From NCBI GenBank assembly GCA_035688265.1, contig DASSNE010000009.1, forward strand, positions 40,557 through 104,556: 64,000 bases of DNA, given 5' to 3'. Position 1 is the first letter of the stretch. Each line of letters opens with the position of its first letter. This document shows positions 46,679 to 53,361 of this stretch, in pieces. The notes beneath the pieces were generated by a model that saw nothing but the letters and a program-made list of their open reading frames with translations, was not told the origin of the DNA and made no database searches. Both the position numbers and the translations under genes were made by a program. Origin of the DNA: DASSBR01 sp035688265 (lineage in GTDB: Bacteria > Pseudomonadota > Gammaproteobacteria > Natronospirales > DASSBR01).

Positions 46679-47557
46679 TTACTGACGTTTTTCGGCGTTG
46701 TAAGTCAGCGCGGTGACTTGTTCCGAGATCAGCCCCATCAAGAAAATCAGAATACCTGTGACGATGAGCAACGCCGACATGTTGGTAAAACGGTGCATCG
46801 CCATGAAAGTATAGAGGTAATATCCCCAGCCGATCAGGAAAAAGAACAAGCCCGCGGGTGCGAAAACCTTCAACGGGGAGTACAGCGTGCCGACCTTGAA
46901 AATAATCAGCAAAAAGCGTGCACCGTCGCGAATCGGGCGGATGTGGCTTTTCCCATTGCGTTTTGCCGCTGTAATCGGCAAATAACCGACAGGATAACCG
47001 GACCGGAAGAAGGCCATCGTGCTGGTTGTGGGGTACGAAAAACCATTGGGCAATAGATAGATGAAGTCCTTGAACAGCGCTGCCCGTGCCGCGCGGAAAC
47101 CGGAAGTCAGGTCGGGAATGGGATGGCCCACGATCAGGCTGGCAAGCTTGTTGTAGATGCGATTCGCGAGGCCGCGGCCAATGTTGGCCTGTGAAGCGCG
47201 GCTACGCGCGCCGACAACCATATCGAAGCCTTGCTCAAGTTTGACCAGCAGGCGCGGAATATCCTCCGGATCATGCTGACCGTCGCCGTCCATGAATACC
47301 AATACCTCGCCGCGTGCGCGGCGTGCTCCTGTCTTGACGGCCGCGCCGTTTCCAAGATTGCGCGGGTGCCGGATCAGGCGGATGTTATGTCGCTGGCACA
47401 GGTCGATCGGCGGATCGTCCGAGCAGTCATCGACCACGATAATTTCCGCGTCCGCCATCAGCGCACGCACTTTCGGTAGCAGGTCTTCGAGTGCCGCCGC
47501 TTCGTTATAAGCCGGAATAATGATGCTGACGGATGGCTGGTCCACGCGGCTCCCCAT
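46679..47557 (-). CDS. family 2 glycosyltransferase, dolichyl-phosphate mannose synthase-like
   Basis: 292 residues. Catalytic domain 1-220 with SIIIPAYNEAAALEDLL, VDDCSDDPP and VFMDGDGQHDPEDIPRL, followed by two C-terminal membrane helices (about 228-250 and 262-285), as in DPM1/ArnC/GtrB-type enzymes that load a sugar on polyprenyl phosphate. This makes the lipid-linked donor used by GT-C transferases such as the gene just upstream. Confidence 0.92.
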   Translation of the reverse strand: MGSRVDQPSVSIIIPAYNEAAALEDLLPKVRALMADAEIIVVDDCSDDPPIDLCQRHNIRLIRHPRNLGNGAAVKTGARRARGEVLVFMDGDGQHDPEDIPRLLVKLEQGFDMVVGARSRASQANIGRGLANRIYNKLASLIVGHPIPDLTSGFRAARAALFKDFIYLLPNGFSYPTTSTMAFFRSGYPVGYLPITAAKRNGKSHIRPIRDGARFLLIIFKVGTLYSPLKVFAPAGLFFFLIGWGYYLYTFMAMHRFTNMSALLIVTGILIFLMGLISEQVTALTYNAEKRQ

Positions 47558-47587
47558 GCTGTTGGCCGGGCGCGTCCGTGCTTGGCT

Positions 47588-49648
47588 TCAAGAATGCGTT
47601 GATTCTACTGGATTTCCGCCTTTGCGGGAATGAGGCTTCGCCGCCGGTTGCTTTTTCTCCGTTTGTGACTCCAGATCGTGTATGGCGTCGTTCAGCTCGC
47701 CGATAGTGTTCATCTTGTGCAAGACCGCAATTTGAGCCCGTGCTTCCTTGATTTTGCCTCTGACGATTAGCGCGTTGGCCAGGTTGATGCGGTATTGCGG
47801 AATCTGGGGTTGTGCGGAAACGACCCGGTACATCAGGCCGATTAGCTCGTCGAGAGGCGCATGCTGGTGTGACAGGTAGTTGATGTAAATGGTCAGCGCA
47901 TTGGCGTAGTTGTAGCTGTGATGCGACAGGCGCGGGTTCGTGAATGCCGCCTTGAAAATGCCGCCCAATTGTTGCTTGTTGAGCTTGCAGGCGTTGCGCT
48001 CGCACTGGACCAACTTGTCCAGCGCGTCTACGTCTTCCGAATTGACCAACCTCGTATGCAGCTTACGCCGCATATCGGCCAGCCAGGCCGGTTCGATCGG
48101 GCGCTTGAGCGAAGACGCCAGCATCACCAGCGCCACATTCGGCATGGTGCTCTTGTTGGTTCGCATACTCGCTTCGAGATCGCGAAACGCCGAATTCGGG
48201 TCCTTGAGTTGACCATGCATGGCGAGATCGGCTTCCAGTGCGGCATAGGAGTAGGTAGCCCGAGGCGAGCCTGGGTGGTGCTGCGCCTCGTAGTATGCCT
48301 GAGTCAGTTTGCTGCTCCACTCGCTTGACCGGGCCCATGTGACGCTGGCCAGGAGGGCGACGAAGATTAGCCCGACAGCAGAGCCCGCCATCATGAACTT
48401 TCGCGTCGGCGCGCGCGGCAACAGGAGCAGGGAAACGACTGCCAGCAGCAGGCCGTAGTCCGGCAGGTAATTGCGGTGCTCGTGGACAATTTCCAGTGGC
48501 AGGATCGTCGACTCGAGCGCGTGGCCGGCAAAAAACCACAGAATACCCAGCGCGACCAGTGGCGCACGGCGGCGCGTGAGCCAGGTAACCACGAGCAGCA
48601 CGGCAATGCCCAGGATTGAGAGGAGTGTCGTCACGGGCGTGAGCAGACCGGTCGAAATGGCAATATCGTCGTGATACAGGCTCAGGTCGGCGACGTTCGG
48701 GATCAGCGTCCACTTGATATCCAGCATCAGCACGCGCGCCTCGGTTAGCAGGCGCTGAACCACGGTAAAGGAACGGCCGTGATAGCCGCCGAGGAAGGCG
48801 TGCAGGTGGATCAGAAACCAACCGAGGCCGAACAGCAATGGGATGACCAGGCCCAGCGCGAAGAAGACGATGATCGGCCGGTTGAAGCGCGTACGGGACC
48901 CCCGGAACTGGAAGATTACCCCCTCGATCACCACCAGGTAGAGTGGCATCAGCGCCGCAATCTCCTTGCTGAACAGGCCGAAGAACGCCATGATCGGCGC
49001 GCCGATCCAGATGAACGCCCAGCCGGACCGTCCGGCGAGTTGTCGACGTCGGCCGACGACGTAGAAGCATGTCGACGCGAGCATGAAAAAGCTCGCGAGG
49101 CTCACCATCCGCTGGACAATGTATAGAACGGCGGTCAGATTGAGCGGATTCACAATCCACGCGGCACCCAGCAGCAGCGCCACCCAGCGTACCCGTTCCG
49201 GCGACAGCCATAGCGCCCTCTGCTCACGATAACTCGCAAGCAGCAGCCGGCTGAGCGTAATGACCAGTACGCCGCAGGCAAGGTGGATCATTACGTTGGT
49301 GAACTTGAACCAGTACGGGTCGAGCCCCGCGAAATAACGGTTGAGCGCGAAGCTCGCCATCGCGATCGGCCGGTATAAAGGACCGGCGTGGGACGAGAAA
49401 GCCGCCGACAGGAGTTGATCCAGCGTCAGCGCCGTCATTTTCAGGTGGTCGTTATTGACGATATTTGGGAAATCGTCGAACAGGAATGAGCCGGAGAGGC
49501 CGGGCACATAGACCAGCCATCCGGCGGTGAGAACTACGGCAACCGCCATACCGGAGAGAATACCAATTAGGGCCTGCTTGCTATGCCACTGTGCAAGTCC
49601 TGCGCTTCCGCGAAGGCTTGAGAGGAGTTGTTGATCAGCCCTTGGCAT
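47588..49648 (-). CDS. GT-C-like multi-pass membrane protein, candidate pilin glycosyltransferase
   Basis: 686 residues; about 11 membrane helices (residues 28-440), then a soluble helical, TPR-like domain (about 460-660). An acidic motif FDDF (57-60) follows helix 1, the usual place of the catalytic Asp in GT-C enzymes that use polyprenyl-phosphate sugars (PMT, TMTC types). The gene is directly downstream of pilA and upstream of a DPM1-like gene, where pilin glycosyltransferases of the TfpO/TfpW kind sit. The last 14 residues (HSRKGGNPVEST) are encoded by a REP palindrome. Function is inferred from fold and place. Confidence 0.75.
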   Translation of the reverse strand: MPRADQQLLSSLRGSAGLAQWHSKQALIGILSGMAVAVVLTAGWLVYVPGLSGSFLFDDFPNIVNNDHLKMTALTLDQLLSAAFSSHAGPLYRPIAMASFALNRYFAGLDPYWFKFTNVMIHLACGVLVITLSRLLLASYREQRALWLSPERVRWVALLLGAAWIVNPLNLTAVLYIVQRMVSLASFFMLASTCFYVVGRRRQLAGRSGWAFIWIGAPIMAFFGLFSKEIAALMPLYLVVIEGVIFQFRGSRTRFNRPIIVFFALGLVIPLLFGLGWFLIHLHAFLGGYHGRSFTVVQRLLTEARVLMLDIKWTLIPNVADLSLYHDDIAISTGLLTPVTTLLSILGIAVLLVVTWLTRRRAPLVALGILWFFAGHALESTILPLEIVHEHRNYLPDYGLLLAVVSLLLLPRAPTRKFMMAGSAVGLIFVALLASVTWARSSEWSSKLTQAYYEAQHHPGSPRATYSYAALEADLAMHGQLKDPNSAFRDLEASMRTNKSTMPNVALVMLASSLKRPIEPAWLADMRRKLHTRLVNSEDVDALDKLVQCERNACKLNKQQLGGIFKAAFTNPRLSHHSYNYANALTIYINYLSHQHAPLDELIGLMYRVVSAQPQIPQYRINLANALIVRGKIKEARAQIAVLHKMNTIGELNDAIHDLESQTEKKQPAAKPHSRKGGNPVESTHS
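47605..47633. repeat. REP palindrome inside the 3' coding end of the GT-C-like gene
   Basis: TGGATTTCCGCC...GCGGGAATGA palindrome of the same family as the elements at 26.4, 39.0, 55 and 58.4 kb, here read through as coding sequence to the stop at 47588. Confidence 0.75.
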
Positions 49649-49742
49649 TTGAATCTTTCGCCGCGACGCGAAGCTGCGTATTGTACCAGCCGTTGATCAC
49701 GACTGCGTGACGGGACCTCTAAGCGCGACTTGGGCCGCTTCA

Positions 49743-49768
49743 AAAAAAACGCCCCACGAGGGGGCGTA
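49743..49768 (-). terminator. intrinsic terminator after pilA
   Basis: Minus-strand stem ACGCCCC / GGGGCGT with a short loop, then eight U, 17 bp after the pilA stop. It would uncouple pilA expression from the GT-C-like gene, leaving readthrough only. Confidence 0.88.
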
Positions 49769-49785
49769 AACGGAGGTTCTTGAAA

Positions 49786-50274
49786 TTAGCTGGTGGATCG
49801 ACAATTAGCCGGAAGATATTTATCGGGTGTGGTAGTACCCGACCCGGTTACGCTTTTGGTGCCGACCGTCTCTGTCCGATTACCGCAGATCCACTCGATA
49901 GAACCGACATTCGTGACGGGCGTTAAGACGAGCTCCGTACCATTGACAGTGGGGCTGCCGCCTAGGTTGTCGGAATACAGCACCGTGATCTTGCCTTTAT
50001 CTCCGATGGTGACGCTAGTCACATACTTACCAACGATACTTGTTGGCAGCGGCAGACCATAACTGTGGTTGGCAGCTGTAGCGAACCGTCCGAGGGTTTG
50101 ATAGGTTTCGGAAACGGCCACTTTTGCGCTGTCGGAGATATTCAGCCCTTCCGACACCTTCGAACGAACGATGTAGTTCTGATACTGCGGAATCGCGATC
50201 GCGGCCAGAATGCCGATGATCGCGATGACGATCATCAGTTCGATCAGGGTAAAGCCCTGCTGTTTCTTGCTCAT
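49786..50274 (-). CDS. pilA: type IV major pilin
   Basis: 162 residues from the ATG at 50274. Short leader MSKKQQG cut before Phe 8, then the hydrophobic N-terminal helix FTLIELMIVIAIIGILAAIA with Glu at +5. The globular domain carries a C-terminal disulfide pair (Cys 130 and Cys 158) and ends NCRSTS, with a Ser at the C-terminus as in pilins glycosylated on the terminal Ser. A sigma54 promoter and repeated TGTC motifs upstream indicate PilS/PilR control; pilR and pilS lie 3-7 kb away. Confidence 0.95.
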   Translation of the reverse strand: MSKKQQGFTLIELMIVIAIIGILAAIAIPQYQNYIVRSKVSEGLNISDSAKVAVSETYQTLGRFATAANHSYGLPLPTSIVGKYVTSVTIGDKGKITVLYSDNLGGSPTVNGTELVLTPVTNVGSIEWICGNRTETVGTKSVTGSGTTTPDKYLPANCRSTS

Positions 50275-50343
50275 TGCTCCCACTCCCAAACCGTGGTTGA
50301 AAAATCGTTAGAAACGGTACCTCCGCCTCTGTCCAATGTAACA

Positions 50344-50360
50344 AGCAAGGATCGTGCCAA
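50344..50360 (-). promoter_or_regulatory. sigma54 promoter of pilA
   Basis: Minus strand reads TTGGCAC-GATCC-TTGCT, a full match to the -24/-12 consensus (TGGCAC-N5-TTGC). It lies 70 bp from the pilA start. Confidence 0.92.
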
Positions 50361-50412
50361 GTTTGGGGATGCGGGGAATCAGGCGGTTTCGGCAGGTTTC
50401 AGGCGCAGAAAT

Positions 50413-50459
50413 GTGACGCAGTTGACAAAGAAGGTGACAAAAATTGTCAGGAAGTGACA
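50413..50459. promoter_or_regulatory. tandem TGTC/GACA motifs, probable PilR binding array
   Basis: Five GTGAC/TGACA-type repeats (starting near 50413, 50422, 50434, 50445, 50454; one in opposite orientation) spaced by about one or two helical turns, 55-115 bp upstream of the sigma54 promoter. PilR is known to bind repeated (C/G)TGTC elements at this distance. Confidence 0.75.
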
Positions 50460-50498
50460 GTGCGTGGCGGCTGGCGTAAGATCATCTTTAGTAGGAGT

Positions 50499-50524
50499 CC
50501 CTTCGACGGGCTCAGGGCGAACGG
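50499..50524. repeat. short interspersed repeat, CCCTTCGACGGGCTCAGG type
   Basis: 26-bp sequence with an identical copy at 52530-52555 and a diverged inverted copy at about 52467-52492. Repeats of this type are scattered in many proteobacterial genomes. Confidence 0.75.
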
Positions 50525-50620
50525 TCGGATAATCAGTGGTTTGCTGGAGTCACTTTGGACCAGGCACGGGTAGTGCTGGAGCAAGCTGCCCGTTCACGAA
50601 CGGATGATTGACTCGTTTGG

Positions 50621-50913
50621 CTATCTTATTCTTGATGTCCAATAGCCCGGCCGCTGGTGAAGATGCGCAATCGCAACGATTCTGATTTCGCGGCCCACTA
50701 ATCGATAGATCACACCATACGGGAATCTCCGCAGAAGGCACCGGCGGGCGCGCTTGCTTAGTGGCGTGTAGGCTTCCGGGAACTGCTCAATTCGCTCCTG
50801 AGCGTCTCTGACAGCTTGTCTGAAATCCCCGCCTAACCCCGGGAGCTTTTCTTCATAATGCTGACTGCCGCATCGAACTCCCTCTCGGCAGGTTTATAAA
50901 ACCTGACCTTCAA
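50621..50913 (-). pseudogene. RelE/ParE-family toxin gene, frameshifted
   Basis: Not visible as one open frame. From a TTG at 50913 overlapping the antitoxin stop (TTGA), frame one encodes KVRFYKPAEREFDAAVS and then hits a stop; a one-base shift near 50860 restores HYEEKLPGLGGDFRQAV, RIEQFPEAYTPLSKRARRCL, RFPYGVIYRLVG and AHLHQRPGYW to a TAG at 50621. Joined, it is a complete 97-residue RelE/ParE toxin. One missing base (true mutation or sequencing error) inactivates it. Confidence 0.85.
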
Positions 50914-51131
50914 TGTTGTTCGTATTTGGCGAAGACCTCGTCAGCAGGAACGGTTTCCATTTCGCCCCTTTCCTCGGCGTCGATGCGCGCTTCTGCTTCC
51001 GCCGCCCATACCGCGTCGATTTCAGGATCCAGACGATTGATGCTTGAAAGCAAGCCTTCTGCCACCACAGCCCGTTCATGCGGTTGGAGGTGTAGCGCTT
51101 GCTCTAGAACTTTCTCGGCTTCAGTACTCAT
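50910..51131 (-). CDS. addiction-module antitoxin
   Basis: 73 residues; matches the small antitoxin family paired with RelE/ParE toxins: VLEQALHLQPHERAVVAEGLLSSI, then DPEIDAVWAAEAEARIDA and the C-terminal VPADEVFAKYEQH. AGGAG site 6 bases before the ATG. Intact although the partner toxin gene carries a frameshift. Confidence 0.88.
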   Translation of the reverse strand: MSTEAEKVLEQALHLQPHERAVVAEGLLSSINRLDPEIDAVWAAEAEARIDAEERGEMETVPADEVFAKYEQH

Positions 51132-51203
51132 GGAGGCTCCTGATCAACTGCGACTAATTATAACCGAAATCAATTCTAGGTCGTCCGAATACGTTGCCGG
51201 CAG

Positions 51204-52406
51204 TCATTGGCTTAGCCAATATTCCAGCGGTCGTTCGAAAAATGTCTCAAGTCCGATTCCGTCGCCGCCGACCAACAACGTTCTGGTCGGGTTGAATGTG
51301 TTGACGAATGCCGCTGCGCCGGCGCCGAGCGAACTTTTTGACGAGCTTTTGACCTCCAGGGCGATCAGCTCGTTGCCGCGTTCGACAACAAAATCTATTT
51401 CGGCGCGGCGGTCGCGCCAGTAGTAGACTTCGGCGCCCAGTCCGGCGGCGGAATTGACCAGATGCGCCCCCACGGCGCTTTCAACAAGTCGCCCCCAGGC
51501 TGCGGAATCCTGCTTCACTTCGGCGAAGGTGCGGCCGTGACGGGCGCTCATCAACGCCGTATTCAATACATTCAATTTGGGGCTTGATGCGCGCTGCCGT
51601 ATTTGCCGGCCGGCGTACTTCTGAAGGCCGGTCACCATGCCGGCGCCGGACAGCAATCGCAGGTAATGTGCCAGGGTGGTCGTGTTGCCGGCATCCTGAA
51701 GTTGGCCGAGCATTTTCTGATAAGACAGAATCCGACCGGAGTACAGGCAGGCCAAGTCGAATAACCGCCGCAGCAAGGCCGGCTTGTCGACGCGTGTCAT
51801 CAGCAGAATGTCTCGGCTGACGGTGGTTTCCACCAGCGCATCGTTGATGTACGCCATCCAACGCGGTTCGTCTTCAACCAATGGTGCGGCGCCGGGATAG
51901 CCGCCAAAGAACAGGTATTTCTCCAGGTTCCAGCCAAAAGCCTCGCGCATCTCATTGAATGCCCAATGAGTTAGCCTGACCAGTTCAAACCGTCCGGCCA
52001 GTGTTTCCGACAGGCCGCGCTCGATCAGCAGCGGCGAGGAACCCAGCAGCACCACGCGTAGGGGCGTTTGCTGCGCGGTATCGGCATCCCACAACTGCTT
52101 GATTTGCTCCGCCCAGTTCGGCAGCTTTTGAACCTCGTCGAGGAATAGGACGCTGCCGCGCTCCGATTCTCTTGCCTGAAGGCGTGCCAAGTCCCACTGC
52201 TGCCGCAGCCATCCTGCGCCCTTGAGAGCGGGGTCGTCTGCGGAGGCGAAGCTTGTCGGCTGGTTCAGCGCGTCAGCGACTTGGTGTGCCAGCGTTGTTT
52301 TGCCGACCTGGCGCGGTCCCGCGACAATCTGGATGAAGCGGCGCGGTTCTTCAAGACGAGCCTTCAAGGTCGCGAAAGCTGGCCGGCTGTACGGATTACT
52401 CAACAT
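51204..52406 (-). CDS. AAA ATPase with DUF4143
   Basis: 400 residues. Walker A AGPRQVGKTTLAHQV, Walker B VLFLDEVQKLPNW, sensor LGSSPLLIERGLSETLAGR, then winged-helix and a C-terminal DUF4143 nuclease-like region (AEIDFVVERGNELIALEVKSS) with an Asp-Glu-x-Lys pattern resembling PD-(D/E)XK enzymes. These ATPases occur in accessory regions and toxin-antitoxin clusters; function unknown. Start lies within a cluster of TTACTCAAC repeats. Confidence 0.92.
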   Translation of the reverse strand: MLSNPYSRPAFATLKARLEEPRRFIQIVAGPRQVGKTTLAHQVADALNQPTSFASADDPALKGAGWLRQQWDLARLQARESERGSVLFLDEVQKLPNWAEQIKQLWDADTAQQTPLRVVLLGSSPLLIERGLSETLAGRFELVRLTHWAFNEMREAFGWNLEKYLFFGGYPGAAPLVEDEPRWMAYINDALVETTVSRDILLMTRVDKPALLRRLFDLACLYSGRILSYQKMLGQLQDAGNTTTLAHYLRLLSGAGMVTGLQKYAGRQIRQRASSPKLNVLNTALMSARHGRTFAEVKQDSAAWGRLVESAVGAHLVNSAAGLGAEVYYWRDRRAEIDFVVERGNELIALEVKSSSKSSLGAGAAAFVNTFNPTRTLLVGGDGIGLETFFERPLEYWLSQ

Positions 52407-52437
52407 AGTGAGTAATTTTACTCAACGTGTTGAGTAA
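52396..52437. promoter_or_regulatory. TTACTCAAC repeat cluster at the DUF4143 ATPase promoter
   Basis: TTACTCAAC at 52396-52404 and 52418-52426, and its inverse GTTGAGTAA at 52429-52437; the last two form a perfect 9-bp-arm palindrome with a GT centre. A further GTGAGTAA lies at 52408-52415. Likely a regulator-binding region overlapping the ATG at 52406. Confidence 0.6.
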
Positions 52438-52466
52438 TGCAACGGCGACTACCTGCACCGTCCCGG

Positions 52467-52555
52467 CCGTCCGCCTTGGGCTTGTCGAAGGGCGGGGGTG
52501 GCTCAGCACGAATCAGGACATTCAAGACGCCCTTCGACGGGCTCAGGGCGAACGG
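52467..52555. repeat. pair of inverted interspersed repeats
   Basis: Copy of the CCCTTCGACGGGCTCAGG repeat at 52530-52555 and a diverged inverted copy at 52467-52492. The downstream copy supplies the stop codon of the antitoxin remnant at 52543. Confidence 0.65.
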
Positions 52556-52680
52556 CCGGGTAAATCAGCGAGTTCGGCCTTAACTTCTTCCCACGGAATA
52601 AGCTTGGCCCGGCGCAGGTCGATCTCCTCGATGCGCCGTCTTATCTCTTGGCTCCAAGCTTCGTCTATTGGAGCGCTCAA
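52543..52680 (-). pseudogene. C-terminal remnant of an addiction-module antitoxin
   Basis: 45 residues from a TTG that overlaps the hicB stop (TTGA): APIDEAWSQEIRRRIEEID and KLIPWEEVKAELADL match the C-terminal half of the antitoxin family found at 50910-51131. The N-terminal half is missing, replaced by hicB, and the stop comes from an interspersed repeat. No toxin follows. Could still be translated by coupling, but looks like debris of a second module. Confidence 0.65.
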
Positions 52681-53099
52681 GCGGCCTCCACGATCAAGTG
52701 AGTTCCCAGCACGGCGAGAGCATGCTCGACTTTCTGAATTTGCGACTGGTAGTCCGGGTGTACCAAGCGGCGTACAACGGTCTCAGAAACGCCGAGTTCA
52801 CGCGCCAGAGCGACGTTGGTGACGCCTTGTTGGCACATAGCTGTATATAAAGCGAGCTTCGCGGCGATCAGGACGGGCAGTGCCACAACAGGCTGCCCTG
52901 GTCGCGGCTTTGTGGGCGTAGGAATTGAACGTTTTGCTTCTACATAGCCACCCAAAGCGACTACCAATGCATCTGTCGCTTCCAAAAGTGCGTCTTCGCG
53001 AGTTTCTCCGGAGGTGAGTGCTTCCGGCACATCAGGTAACGTCGCGACAAAGCCTCCTTCAGCTTCCTGCTGCAATAAGACGGGATACAGGTAACGCAT
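52677..53099 (-). CDS. hicB: HicB-type antitoxin
   Basis: 140 residues from the ATG at 53099 (MRYLYPVLLQQEAEGGF); an AAGGAG site overlaps the hicA stop codon. N-terminal degraded RNase-fold HicB domain (GGFVATLPDVPEALTSGET) and a C-terminal helix-turn-helix (GVTNVALARELGVSETVVRRLV) for operon autoregulation. Neutralises HicA. Confidence 0.92.
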   Translation of the reverse strand: MRYLYPVLLQQEAEGGFVATLPDVPEALTSGETREDALLEATDALVVALGGYVEAKRSIPTPTKPRPGQPVVALPVLIAAKLALYTAMCQQGVTNVALARELGVSETVVRRLVHPDYQSQIQKVEHALAVLGTHLIVEAA

Positions 53100-53109
53100 C
53101 GTCTTCTCC

Positions 53110-53325
53110 TTAGAAAAAGTCATTGGGCTCCAGGCCGAGTTGCTTGATCATCGCGTGAAGCAGGCCTTTTTTGAGTTCCTGGCGGCGGTCTTTGACCGTA
53201 GTAAAGCGCTCGCCGAAGTACAGTCGGCCGTGACTGCCTTTGCCGCGAACGGCTACCAACCGGACATCCACTCCGCGCGCTCTTCCAATTCGGCGCACTC
53301 GCCGGACGAAGTCCGCGCCCGTCAT
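53110..53325 (-). CDS. hicA: HicA-type mRNA interferase toxin
   Basis: 71 residues from the ATG at 53325. dsRBD-like toxin with catalytic His in RGKGSHGRLYFGERF and the C-terminal pattern LKKGLLHAMIKQLGLEPNDFF. It precedes hicB by 10 bp, the typical hicAB order. A longer start at 53361 would add 12 residues and is less likely. Confidence 0.92.
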   Translation of the reverse strand: MTGADFVRRVRRIGRARGVDVRLVAVRGKGSHGRLYFGERFTTVKDRRQELKKGLLHAMIKQLGLEPNDFF

Positions 53326-53361
53326 GGAACCAATATTCGCACAGTATTGTTCGAATAGCAA

